Assembly (NCBI GenBank): GCA_937880075.1
Contig: CALFLM010000105.1
Coordinates: 1 to 20,057 of the forward strand
Source: an uncultured Romboutsia sp.
GTDB taxonomy: Bacteria; Bacillota; Clostridia; Peptostreptococcales; Peptostreptococcaceae
DNA: 20,057 bases
Direction: 5' to 3'
Part shown: positions 1-7,098 of the stretch, in pieces
Position numbering within the stretch: the stretch's first letter is position 1
Layout of the letters: each line of letters begins with the position of its first letter
Notes under the pieces: generated by a model
Seen by the model: the letters and a program-made list of their open reading frames with translations, nothing else
Told to the model about the DNA's origin: nothing
Databases searched by the model: none
Program-made: the position numbers and the translations under genes

Positions 1-760
1 TTTCATAAACATCTATTTTATAAATTTCTATGGGATCCCCTAATATAGTATATTTATTAAAGTTAATAAACTTGTAAAGCATATCAAATACTTGGCTATA
101 TTGATTATAATTGCCTTTATAGGTATATGTAACATAATAACCTTCGTCTAAAATAAAGTTGTAATCAGTAGCATCATCATCTAACAAACAAAATGTATGT
201 TTATATATATTATAAACTCCATTTGAAATACTATTAGAATCAAACACAGCTCCAAAATTACTATTTCCTAGTATATAAAATTTGTCCTCAAATTTTTCAC
301 TTAATTTTTGAATTAAATAATCTACATTTTCATCATAAGAAAGTTTAGAATCACTAGTAATAGCCTTTCTTTTGTTCATATATAAAAGTTCGATTCTATT
401 AAATGTAGTATTCTCAATACATCTATCAATAGAGGACAGTCTTTTTTTCAAAGAATATTTATGAGAGTTTAATATCTCAACTTTTTTTTCGATTAATTCA
501 ATTTCTTCTTTTAACATTTTTCTAGTAGTATTAATATTTCTGTTTTCAATGTATTCTTTAATTCTTTGCATAGAAAAATTTAAACTTCTAAGTTCACGAA
601 TAAGATTTAAATTACATATATCTTTAATGGTGTACATTCTATAGGAATTAGTATCTCTAGTAGGATTTAGAAGTCCTAGCTTTTCATAATATTTTATAGC
701 ATCTCTACCTAATTTATATATTTTTGAAAGTTCACCAGTTTTATAATATTTTCTTTTCAA
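1..760 (-). CDS. MerR-family transcriptional regulator with GyrI-like effector domain (3' end off window)
   Basis: This is a DNA-binding activator of the MerR type, truncated by the left edge of the window after 253 codons. The N-terminus (KTGELSKIYKLGRDAIKYYE, residues 7-26) is the winged helix-turn-helix, followed by the LGLLNPTRDTNSYRMY wing and a coiled-coil dimerisation helix (about residues 75-110). The C-terminal half looks like a GyrI-like small-molecule-binding domain and reaches the typical closing motif GDPIEIYKID, so only a few residues are probably missing. I chose the TTG at 758-760 because a GAGGTGA ribosome binding site precedes it by four bases and no ATG is available upstream. 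The gene is divergent from the MATE pump, the usual arrangement for a drug-responsive activator and its target. The inducer cannot be told from sequence. Confidence 0.9.
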   Translation of the reverse strand, partial: MKRKYYKTGELSKIYKLGRDAIKYYEKLGLLNPTRDTNSYRMYTIKDICNLNLIRELRSLNFSMQRIKEYIENRNINTTRKMLKEEIELIEKKVEILNSHKYSLKKRLSSIDRCIENTTFNRIELLYMNKRKAITSDSKLSYDENVDYLIQKLSEKFEDKFYILGNSNFGAVFDSNSISNGVYNIYKHTFCLLDDDATDYNFILDEGYYVTYTYKGNYNQYSQVFDMLYKFINFNKYTILGDPIEIYKIDVYE

Positions 761-790
761 AAAATCACCTCAAAATAAATTTAATATTTA

Positions 791-821
791 TTGACATGTG
801 TATTATACCACAGTTTATAGT
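791..821 (+). promoter_or_regulatory. MerR-type promoter of the MATE gene (19-bp spacer)
   Basis: TTGACA (791-796) and TATAGT (816-821) are separated by 19 bp rather than the usual 17. The spacer holds a TGTG-N8-CACA dyad (797-812). Long spacers with a dyad between the boxes are the hallmark of promoters activated by MerR-family proteins, and a MerR gene is divergent here. The boxes and dyad are seen; the regulator assignment is inference. Confidence 0.7.
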
Positions 822-848
822 TTTCTAAGATGAAAGGAGATGAATAAT

Positions 849-2195
849 GTGGAAAGTTCTATAGATTTAAAGCTTCAGTTTAAAAAGTATGTGATACCCT
901 CTGTTGCAGCGATGTGGGTATTTTCATTATATTCAATGGTAGATGGAATATTTGTAAGCAAGGGTGTAGGTAGTGATGCTTTAGCTGCTGTAAATATATC
1001 AACACCATACATAAATATGCTATTTGCACTATCAATATTATTTGCAACGGGTGCAAGTACAGTAGTGGCTATGATGTTAGGTAATTCGAATAGAAAAAAA
1101 GCAAATGAATACTTTACATTAAACTTAGCTGTAATATCGATTATATCAGTAATTATAATGTTAGTTAGTTTATTAAACTTAGATAATATAGCGATATTCT
1201 TAGGTGCAACTAGTGCTACAATAGAGCATGTAAAAGATTATCTAGGTACAATTATGTTATTTGTATTATTTTATTTAGGCTCGTATTATTTAGAAGTATT
1301 AATAAAAAGTGATGGTTATCCTCATCTTGCAACAGTAGGTGTAATTATATCTGCTATAACAAATATTGTACTAGACTATGTTTTTGTAATTAAGCTAGGA
1401 TATGGAGTTGAAGGAGCAGCATTTGCAACAGGTATAGCTAGAGTATTTTCGTTTTCATTTTTCTTCATACATTTTTTAAGAAAAAAGGGCAAGCTTAAAT
1501 TTACTAAATTTAAGTTGGATTTTAGTGTTATAAAAAGAGTAATAGCTATAGGAATTCCTGATTCAACGACAGAAATAAGTATAGCAGTTGTAGTTTTAAT
1601 TTTTAACCAAAGTATACTAAAAGTAATAGGTGAAAATGCTTTAGTAAGTTACAGTGTAGTTTGTTATATCAATACATTGGTACTTACAACTATGATGGGA
1701 ATATCTCAAGGTATACAACCGATTTGTAGTTATTATTATGGGAAAAATGATAAAGAAGTGGTATTGTTAATTTTAAAAATGGGATTAAAGTCGGTAAAAA
1801 TATCATCAATAGCATCATTTTTAATAGTTTTTATATTTACTAATCAAATAGTATCATTATTCATTAATAATGCAGAGCATGAATTATTTACTTATACTGT
1901 TAGCGTATTAAGAATATTTTCATTAGCGTTTTTAGTAATGGGATATAATATAATAACATCAGGTTTTTGTGTATCTATAGAGAAGCCTATTCAAGCTGGT
2001 GTAGTATCATTAGGAAGAGGGATAGTAGTAATAACCGTTACTCTAATTATAATGATTCTTCTGTTTGGGGGTGCTGGTATATGGACATCAACTCTTATAT
2101 CAGAGATAGTTGTATTTGTAATCTCTAGAAATATTTTAGAAAAATGTAAAAATGATTTAGAGTATAAGTACATGGATCCTGTATTAAATCAATAA
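849..2195 (+). CDS. MATE-family multidrug/cation antiporter
   Basis: An integral membrane exporter of the MATE family (multidrug and toxin extrusion), expected to expel cationic drugs in exchange for Na+ or H+. The protein is about 448 residues with twelve predicted membrane segments in two six-helix halves. Family signatures are the N-terminal VDGIFVSKGVG, ALAAVNIS and, at the start of the second half, IGIPDSTTEIS followed by GISQGIQPI. An ATG at 840 is also in frame, but the AAAGGAG ribosome binding site (833-839) abuts it with no spacing, whereas the GTG at 849 has a normal 9-base gap, so I prefer 849. It is divergent from a MerR regulator with a MerR-type promoter between them. The substrate cannot be deduced. 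No strong terminator follows directly; the first candidate is near 2474. Confidence 0.92.
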   Translation: MESSIDLKLQFKKYVIPSVAAMWVFSLYSMVDGIFVSKGVGSDALAAVNISTPYINMLFALSILFATGASTVVAMMLGNSNRKKANEYFTLNLAVISIISVIIMLVSLLNLDNIAIFLGATSATIEHVKDYLGTIMLFVLFYLGSYYLEVLIKSDGYPHLATVGVIISAITNIVLDYVFVIKLGYGVEGAAFATGIARVFSFSFFFIHFLRKKGKLKFTKFKLDFSVIKRVIAIGIPDSTTEISIAVVVLIFNQSILKVIGENALVSYSVVCYINTLVLTTMMGISQGIQPICSYYYGKNDKEVVLLILKMGLKSVKISSIASFLIVFIFTNQIVSLFINNAEHELFTYTVSVLRIFSLAFLVMGYNIITSGFCVSIEKPIQAGVVSLGRGIVVITVTLIIMILLFGGAGIWTSTLISEIVVFVISRNILEKCKNDLEYKYMDPVLNQ

Positions 2196-2200
2196 AAAGT

Positions 2201-2355
2201 ATGAATTTGTAGATTAATAAAGAGATAGACACATTGAAGTTTAGATTAGAAGAACTAAAGCAAGAGGTAATGTTGGGAGAAGGATAGTCGGTTCATTTTT
2301 TGTTAGTAAGTCAAGTGATGAAAAAGTTTGGATAAGTATTCAAGAAGATATTTAA
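2201..2355 (+). pseudogene. Probable decayed Spo0E-like aspartyl-phosphate phosphatase
   Basis: Conceptual translation gives INKEIDTLKFRLEELKQEV, similar to the first helix of Spo0E-family phosphatases. After an in-frame stop at 2285 and a frame change before 2305 it gives VSKSSDEKVWISIQEDI, which resembles the second helix carrying the SQxLD signature. An additional TAG interrupts at 2210. Family members are about 50-60 residues, as here. In living form such proteins dephosphorylate Spo0A or other response regulators. The match rests on helix pattern recall, not alignment, so the assignment is tentative. Confidence 0.4.
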
Positions 2356-2473
2356 ATCGGAGGTTCTATGGACGTAACGTAATTATGGATAAAGTTTAAG
2401 GTTACAACAACTTGGAATAATGAAAATGGAGATAAGCAAAATAGATAACAGATTGTATCTATTATAATAAAAA

Positions 2474-2531
2474 CGTGCTCCTTAGACTAGGCTACGGAGA
2501 ACTGTATCACAAGTAACGGAGCGTGGTTTTT
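2474..2531. terminator. Possible bidirectional terminator hairpin
   Basis: CGTGCTCC (2474-2481) pairs with GGAGCGTG (2518-2525), with two G-T wobbles. A T-run follows on the plus strand (2527-2531), and the A-run on the other side would give a U-tract on the minus strand. The loop is long (36 nt) and contains a second GGAG (2495-2498) that could compete for the same CTCC. It lies between the plus-strand MATE gene and the minus-strand nsrR-like gene and could end both transcripts. Confidence 0.45.
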
Positions 2532-2564
2532 GTAAGAAAAATTATAAATAGACTATACTAATTT

Positions 2565-2629
2565 TGATATGAGCCTTTTATGGTAGACAGTTAAAATAAT
2601 AAAACTGTTGTCATAAAGGGCTCATATCA
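2565..2629. repeat. Long imperfect palindrome without U-tract
   Basis: TGATATGAGCC (2565-2575) is perfectly complementary to GGCTCATATCA (2619-2629), and pairing continues inward through TTTATG/CATAAA and ACAGTT/AACTGT to a small A+T loop. The stem approaches 25 bp with few mismatches. It sits just beyond the 3' end of the minus-strand nsrR-like gene and could be its terminator, but no T-run follows on either strand, so a small hairpin repeat or mobile-element remnant is an alternative. Confidence 0.6.
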
Positions 2630-2653
2630 TCTTATAGATATAATGTTTTAATA

Positions 2654-3049
2654 TTAAAGGATATCATATAAGGTATATTTATAAAATTCAATTATAAATG
2701 AATTTAAAGCATCATTTATAATTGGTTTTAATTTACAAGAATCATTAAGACTGCAAGTATTATTATCGTTAGAAAAGCATTCTACAATATTTAAATTATC
2801 TTCTGTTATTTCAAGAAGTTTACCTAAGTTTATATCTTTTGAATCCATCCCTAGCTTTATACCACCATTTCTTCCTTTAGAAGATAAAATATATCCATTT
2901 TTAGCTAATTTATAAATTATTTTTTTTATATGATGAGTAGATAAATTAAGAGTATTTGACAATTCATCTACTGTAAAAAGTTTATTTTGATTATTGCCTA
3001 GATAAATTAATATTCTAAAACTATAATCAGTAAATTTAGATAAATACAT
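2654..3049 (-). CDS. nsrR: Rrf2-family NsrR-like nitric-oxide-sensing repressor
   Basis: A 131-residue Rrf2-family winged helix-turn-helix regulator predicted to bind an Fe-S cluster and to release DNA when nitric oxide attacks it. The DNA-binding region spans residues 1-66 (FTDYSFRILIYL; TVDELSNTLNLS; SKGRNGGIKL). Cysteines at 91, 99 and 105 have the X7-X5 spacing I recall for Bacillus NsrR, in the context ECF...TC...SCKLK. Asp8, the fourth cluster ligand described for Streptomyces NsrR, is present. The ATG at 3049 has an AAGGAG site. It is divergent from the YbaN-like gene and close to the globin gene, which are its likely targets. An IscR-type role is less likely given the cysteine spacing and neighbours. 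Confidence 0.85.
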   Translation of the reverse strand: MYLSKFTDYSFRILIYLGNNQNKLFTVDELSNTLNLSTHHIKKIIYKLAKNGYILSSKGRNGGIKLGMDSKDINLGKLLEITEDNLNIVECFSNDNNTCSLNDSCKLKPIINDALNSFIIEFYKYTLYDIL

Positions 3050-3085
3050 AAAATTCTCCTTAATATAAGTTGATTGTTATATATT

Positions 3086-3113
3086 ATTATAAATTATATT
3101 AGGGTAAATACAA
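3086..3113 (-). promoter_or_regulatory. Probable sigma-A promoter of the nsrR-like gene
   Basis: On the minus strand TTGTAT (3113-3108) and TATAAT (3091-3086) are separated by 16 bp, about 37 bases before the start codon. The region is A+T rich, so chance matches are possible. Confidence 0.45.
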
Positions 3114-3160
3114 TATTAACTATAATTAAAAAATTATATGTTATCTAAAACTTAAAAGGG

Positions 3161-3173
3161 GTATATAGAATAC
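3161..3173. promoter_or_regulatory. Operator-like dyad upstream of the YbaN-like gene (NsrR candidate)
   Basis: GTAT-ATAGA-ATAC is an inverted repeat with 5-bp spacer, overlapping a likely -10 (TATAGAAT). The same dyad, in longer form, precedes the globin gene at 3660-3676, and both are followed by an ATTTAAAAA stretch and a ribosome binding site. The motif resembles the Bacilli NsrR site as I remember it (GTATTTTAAATAC-like). This copy lies in the divergent region and could also repress nsrR. Confidence 0.6.
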
Positions 3174-3197
3174 ATATTTAAAAAATAGGAGAGTTTT

Positions 3198-3572
3198 ATG
3201 AATAGAATTAAAAAAATAATATTTATTATTGTAGGGTTTATATCTCTTTTATTAGGGATAATCGGAACAGTATTTCCTATATTACCTACAGTACCATTTT
3301 TACTTTTAACATCATATTGTTTTGCTAGAGGGTCAAATAAATTCGAAGCTTGGTTTAAATCTAGCAAAATATACAAAAATTATTTAGAAAGTTTTATGCT
3401 TAATAAGTCTATGACCTTAAAGCAAAAGGTATATATATCAACTTTTGCTGATATAATGATTGCTTTTCCATTGATTATTTTAAACAACTTATATATAAAG
3501 TTATTTTTAATAATAATTATTATATTTAAGTATTATTATTTTATATTCAAAATTAAAACTATAAAGATATGA
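3198..3572 (+). CDS. YbaN-like DUF454 inner-membrane protein
   Basis: A 124-residue membrane protein of the DUF454/YbaN family, with no established biochemical function. The signature is intact: GFISLLLGIIGTVFPILPTVPF, about residues 13-34 (broken here as GFISLLLGII and GTVFPILPTVPF), followed by LLLTSYCFARGS, then a short cytosolic segment FEAWFKSSKIYKNYL and two further membrane helices near the C-terminus. The start ATG is preceded by TAGGAGAG. Its promoter region carries the same dyad as the globin gene, and it is divergent from nsrR, so it probably belongs to the same nitric-oxide regulon. A function in respiration or NO tolerance is inference from this context only. Confidence 0.85.
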   Translation: MNRIKKIIFIIVGFISLLLGIIGTVFPILPTVPFLLLTSYCFARGSNKFEAWFKSSKIYKNYLESFMLNKSMTLKQKVYISTFADIMIAFPLIILNNLYIKLFLIIIIIFKYYYFIFKIKTIKI

Positions 3573-3659
3573 TTGTAATTGAATTGAGAATAAAGAATAT
3601 ATTACCTTTAAAAAATGTTTATATAAAAAATAATTGGGTAAATTTTTAATAAATAAAAA

Positions 3660-3676
3660 GTGTATATAAAATACAC
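3660..3676. promoter_or_regulatory. Operator-like dyad upstream of the globin gene (NsrR candidate)
   Basis: GTGTAT-ATAAA-ATACAC is a perfect 6-bp inverted repeat with a 5-bp spacer, 23 bases before the globin start codon and overlapping a TATATAAAAT -10-like sequence. It matches the dyad at 3161-3173. A repressor bound here would block transcription start. Confidence 0.65.
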
Positions 3677-3698
3677 ATTTAAAAAGGAGAGAGTAAGT

Positions 3699-4130
3699 AT
3701 GTTAAGTCAAAAAACAATAGAAATAGTAAAAAGTACAGTACCAGTATTAAAGGAGCATGGATTAGAAATAACAAAAACTTTCTACAAAATAATGTTTACG
3801 AATAATCCAGAAGTAAAAGAAATGTTTAATATGGATAAACAAGAATCTGGAGAACAACCAAAGGCACTAGCAATGACAATATTAGCAGCAGCTCAAAATA
3901 TAGATAATTTAGAGGTATTATTACCAGCAGTAAAGAAAATAGGAAATGTTCATGTTAATTCAAATGTAAAACCAGAGCATTATCCAATAGTAGGTAAGAA
4001 TTTATTATTAGCAATAAAAGAAGTTCTAGGGGATGCAGCAACAGAAGATGTTTTAAATGCATGGGCAGAAGCTTATGAAGTTATAGCTAAAGTATTTATA
4101 GATGTAGAAAAAAATATGTATATAGATTAA
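3699..4130 (+). CDS. Single-domain haemoglobin (Vitreoscilla-type globin)
   Basis: A 143-residue globin that binds haem and reacts with O2 and NO; in this setting it is likely an NO-scavenging or oxygen-handling protein. It is the globin domain of flavohaemoglobins without the reductase domain. Numbering coincides with Vitreoscilla haemoglobin: Tyr29 (B10), Phe43 (CD1), Gln53 (E7), proximal His85 (F8), Tyr95 and Glu137 of the proximal hydrogen-bond network, plus the motifs EHYPIVG and AIKEVLGDAAT. I chose the ATG at 3699 because AAGGAGAG lies 8 bases upstream; an upstream in-frame GTG at 3660 has no binding site and lies in the operator. It must rely on a separate reductase. A terminator follows. 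Confidence 0.93.
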   Translation: MLSQKTIEIVKSTVPVLKEHGLEITKTFYKIMFTNNPEVKEMFNMDKQESGEQPKALAMTILAAAQNIDNLEVLLPAVKKIGNVHVNSNVKPEHYPIVGKNLLLAIKEVLGDAATEDVLNAWAEAYEVIAKVFIDVEKNMYID

Positions 4131-4157
4131 GTACATCAAAAAATGTAATTTATTAAA

Positions 4158-4208
4158 AGTTCCTTAAAGTATTGATATTTTTATCATTGATATTAAGGGG
4201 CTTTTATT
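4158..4208 (+). terminator. Rho-independent terminator of the globin gene
   Basis: AGTTCCTTAA (4158-4167) pairs with TTAAGGGGCT (4193-4202), ten pairs including two G-T wobbles, followed by TTTTATT. Confidence 0.8.
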
Positions 4209-4480
4209 AATTATTTTTGATATCTAAATCTTCACCAGTTTCCAAAGATGTATATGGAAACGGCTTTTCATTTTTTTACTATAAAAGTAGCATATAAATA
4301 TTACCCATCATATATTACTTCATCTATATCAATATCTATTCCATTAGAGTAGGTAGTTTTATTTACTGAAGTAGGGCACTTAGAATATTCTACTGGAAAA
4401 TTAATATTCTTTTCTATAGACTCAAACACATTTCCTATAAAAGAAATCCTAGAAGCTAATGCTAGACTTATCTTTCAAAC
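4207..4480 (-). pseudogene. Possible decayed coding region, family unknown
   Basis: Read on the minus strand, this stretch yields protein-like segments in shifting frames. Examples are SIEKNINFPVEYSKCPTSVN (in the frame ending at the stop at 4301) and KPFPYTSLETGEDLDIKNN (ending at the stop at 4207). Stops and frame changes separate them, and there is no convincing start or binding site. I do not recognise the family. It may be the remains of a gene lost between the globin and rpn genes, or chance. Confidence 0.3.
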
Positions 4481-4634
4481 CACTTCCTTCTAACTGTAAA
4501 AGCTTTTACATAAATTAATTCGTAAATTTCAATAAAAAACTTGCATGTTTTTATAAAAAATATTTATATATATCATAAATTGCACAATTAAATTTCTAAT
4601 TATCAATAAATAACAATTAAAAAAAATTTGCAAT

Positions 4635-4672
4635 AAAAAAGCTAGAATTATTGTAATTTCCAATATCTAGCT
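4635..4672 (-). terminator. Minus-strand terminator-like hairpin with no gene before it
   Basis: On the minus strand AGCTAGA (4672-4666) pairs with TCTAGCT (4646-4640), with inner TATTG/CAATA pairing, followed by a T-run. No coding sequence leads into it on the minus strand between 4680 and 4920, an A+T-rich stretch where I see nothing beyond the rpn upstream region. Confidence 0.5.
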
Positions 4673-4924
4673 ATTATAACATATATTGATTTTTCCAAAT
4701 ATCTATCTATTTTTATATACTTTATTTTGTATTATTAATGGGATTTAAATGTTTTTTTAAAGAGACTAAGAACCTATAGAAAATGAGTAAATTATAATAT
4801 TAATTAAAATATATTATCAAAACTAAAAAATAAGAGCATATTGATATGAGTATAGTTATTTAAATAATACTAATAAAATATAGATATGATATAATAAAAT
4901 CAAAACTAAAAAGGAGATATTAAG

Positions 4925-5788
4925 ATGGAAAGAAGATTATTAAATCCTAAAATAGATTTTGTATTTAAGAAGATATTTGGCTCAGAGAAACATCCCGGTG
5001 TGTTAATATCATTTTTAAATGCAGTATTAAAACCGAAAAATAATATAACAGATGTTAAAATAAAAAATACAGATATAGATAAGTCGTACATAGAGGATAA
5101 GTTTTCAAGATTGGATGTAAAGGCAGTAACAAGTAAAAATGAAATTATAAATATAGAAATTCAATTAAAGAATGAATACAATATGATACAAAGAAGTTTG
5201 TATTATTGGAGTAAATTATATGAAGAGCAACTAGAAGAAGGGGACAGATATGATAAGCTGTGTAGAACAGTATGCATAAACATATTAGATTTTAAATATT
5301 TAAAAAATGATAGATTCCATAATGGATATAGATTAAAGGAAATTGAAACTAATGAAGAACTGACAGATTTAGAAGAAATTCATTTTATAGAAATACCGAA
5401 ACTTAAAAAGATAAACTCAGAAAAAGATATAGTAGATGTATTAGAGGGCTGGGTAGAGTTTTTAAGGGATCCTGAAAGTGAAGTAGTAAGAAAGTTAGAA
5501 ATGACTAATAAAGAAATTAGAGAAGCTAAAGATGAACTTTATAGATTAAGTATGGATGAAAAAGAAAGAGAGTTATATTTTATAAGAGAGAAATCTATAA
5601 GGGATGAGGTAAGTGCTTTAGCTAATGCAGAGGAAAAGGGTATAGAAAAAGGAATTAGGAAAGGAGAAAGAAATAAAGCTATTGAAATAGCTAAATCACT
5701 TTTAGATGTACTTGATATAGAAACTATATCTATAAAGACAGGTCTTAGTATAAAGGAAATAGAAGATATTGAAGTAATGAACAAGTAG
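4925..5788 (+). CDS. Rpn-family recombination-promoting nuclease / PD-(D/E)XK transposase-like protein
   Basis: A 287-residue member of the Rpn (YhgA-like, PD-(D/E)XK nuclease) family, DNA endonucleases linked to RecA-independent recombination and often found in many copies per genome. The N-terminus LNPKIDFVFKKIFG and FLNAVL are family hallmarks. The catalytic core is visible as RLDVKAV (Asp64) and IEIQ (Glu78, Gln80), followed by RSLYYWSKLY. The C-terminal part is charged and helical, with a short repeated KGIEKGIRKGE element followed by a helix-turn-helix-like tail (ISIKTGLSIKEIEDIE), typical of the family. The start ATG has AAGGAG 8 bases upstream, and a TATAAT occurs near 4891. Length is normal and all core residues are present, so the gene looks intact. 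No terminal inverted repeats are seen around it. Confidence 0.88.
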   Translation: MERRLLNPKIDFVFKKIFGSEKHPGVLISFLNAVLKPKNNITDVKIKNTDIDKSYIEDKFSRLDVKAVTSKNEIINIEIQLKNEYNMIQRSLYYWSKLYEEQLEEGDRYDKLCRTVCINILDFKYLKNDRFHNGYRLKEIETNEELTDLEEIHFIEIPKLKKINSEKDIVDVLEGWVEFLRDPESEVVRKLEMTNKEIREAKDELYRLSMDEKERELYFIREKSIRDEVSALANAEEKGIEKGIRKGERNKAIEIAKSLLDVLDIETISIKTGLSIKEIEDIEVMNK

Positions 5789-5838
5789 AATAAATATATA
5801 TAAGATATAGTGAATATTTTTATAATATTTTTTCAATC

Positions 5839-5887
5839 AAAAAAGACTGTAGGTAAAGTTTGTATTTACACAAACCTACTTACAGTC
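5839..5887. terminator. Shared hairpin terminator between convergent rpn and HAD genes
   Basis: GACTGTA (5845-5851) pairs with TACAGTC (5881-5887), and inner GTTTGT/ACAAAC adds more pairs. On the minus strand it is followed by a run of six T, making it a good terminator for the HAD gene. On the plus strand only a weak CTATTT follows. Confidence 0.8.
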
Positions 5888-5903
5888 CTATTTAAAATTA
5901 ACA

Positions 5904-6716
5904 TTATCTATTTAATATAAACTTATCTATAACCTTAGCCACACCATGCTCATTATTACTACAAGTCACATAATTAGCTATCTCCTTAATACTCTCCCTA
6001 GCATTACCCATAGCAACACCAAGACCAGCCATCTTTATCATATGTTGGTCATTTTCCTCATCACCAACAGCAATTGATTTACTTATAGGTATATTTATAG
6101 TCTTACATAGAGCTTGAAGAGCAGTTCCTTTGTTAGCATTCTTATTTAAAAACTCTAAGAAAAATGGAGCAGATCTAACTATAGTATATTTATCAAATAA
6201 TTCTTTAGGTATATTTTCTAAAACCTCTTCTAATTTCTCAGGTTCATCTATAATCATTATCTTACAGAATGTTATATCATCATTTATATCTTCTTCTTTC
6301 ATAGAAACTATATCGATATTATTAAGAGTTGCCTCGTGTATTGTATATTTGCTTGGAGCTTCTTCTGGTATTATAAGATTAGTTGGGGTATTTATATGTA
6401 CATGAGTATTATTTTCTTTAGCTAAATTATTTATTAATACAAAATCATCATGACACATTTCGATATTAGATAGAACTTTTTTACTTTTAACCTCTTGAAC
6501 TACAGCACCATTAAAGCATATAACATAATCCCCATCATCATTTAAGTTTAATTCATCAAGTAAAGGTGTAACCCCAGGTAATGGTCTACCAGTAGATAAA
6601 ACTACTTTTGTACCAGCTTTTTTTGCCTCTTGAATAGAATTAAAAACTTCACTTGTTATTTTTTTTTCACTATTTAATAATGTACCATCAATATCTAAAG
6701 CTATTAATTTATACAT
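5904..6716 (-). CDS. Cof-type HAD-superfamily phosphatase
   Basis: A 270-residue cytosolic HAD hydrolase of the Cof/IIB subclass, which dephosphorylates sugar phosphates, flavin nucleotides or similar small metabolites. Motif I is LDIDGTLLN with the nucleophile Asp8 and acid/base Asp10. Motif II is STGR (Thr42), followed by a large C2-type cap domain. Lys in NKGTALQAL and the acidic loop VGDEEND supply motifs III and IV, and a late GLGVAMGNA segment is typical of the subclass. I place the start at the ATG ending at 6716, because TTGGAGGG lies just upstream; an in-frame TTG four codons earlier overlaps that binding site. It converges with the rpn gene. The substrate cannot be told from sequence. 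Confidence 0.92.
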   Translation of the reverse strand: MYKLIALDIDGTLLNSEKKITSEVFNSIQEAKKAGTKVVLSTGRPLPGVTPLLDELNLNDDGDYVICFNGAVVQEVKSKKVLSNIEMCHDDFVLINNLAKENNTHVHINTPTNLIIPEEAPSKYTIHEATLNNIDIVSMKEEDINDDITFCKIMIIDEPEKLEEVLENIPKELFDKYTIVRSAPFFLEFLNKNANKGTALQALCKTINIPISKSIAVGDEENDQHMIKMAGLGVAMGNARESIKEIANYVTCSNNEHGVAKVIDKFILNR

Positions 6717-6856
6717 ATTTCCCTCCAAAGTATATATTTAAAACTTAAATATAATTATATCAATATTTATTAATTTTATAAATAATAAATTAACATTACT
6801 TAGTTACGGCAATATATACTTAATAATCTATTGATTAAACTATTTATTTGATATAT

Positions 6857-6960
6857 AAAAAATTCGTTTCGTTTGAGCGACGTGTCGGAGAAACATTTCA
6901 TTTCGCCAACGAGCTACGAATACATCCGTTGCTTGAGCGACGTGTCGGCTAAACATTTCA
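6857..6960. repeat. 60-bp-period direct repeat, locally GC-richer, with hairpin
   Basis: Two copies of TTGAGCGACGTGTCGG followed by two variable bases and AAACATTTCA occur at 6873-6900 and 6933-6960, identical apart from those two bases. On the minus strand, ATTCGT (6921-6916) and ACGAAT (6867-6862) close a stem that includes TCGTT/AACGA and is followed by a run of T, so the segment could terminate minus-strand transcription. Its base composition stands out from the surrounding A+T-rich gap (6717-7098), in which I see no gene; a TATAAT near 7035 may belong to the peptidase promoter. Confidence 0.75.
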
Positions 6961-7098
6961 AAATATCATTTTTTACTTTTATAAAGTTATTGATATTATT
7001 CATATTCATAGGTTATTCACAATTTTTTTCATGATATAATTTACTTATACTTAAAAAATATACAACTTAGGATATAATTAATAAGAAGGAGTGATATT

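Noticed and set aside
840..848. ATG at 840 as the MATE start codon
   Set aside because: The ribosome binding site ends at 839, leaving no spacing; the in-frame GTG at 849 has a normal gap.
4673..4700. Minus-strand promoter for a small RNA ending at the 4635-4672 hairpin
   Set aside because: The TATAAT at 4678-4673 abuts the hairpin, so transcription would start inside it; no suitable -35 was found.
4925..5788. Complete insertion sequence around the Rpn-family gene
   Set aside because: No terminal inverted repeats or target duplications are visible; Rpn genes usually stand alone despite the transposase annotation they often receive.
6873..6960. CRISPR array
   Set aside because: There are only two repeat units, the interval between them is a partial repeat rather than a unique spacer, and no cas genes are in the window.
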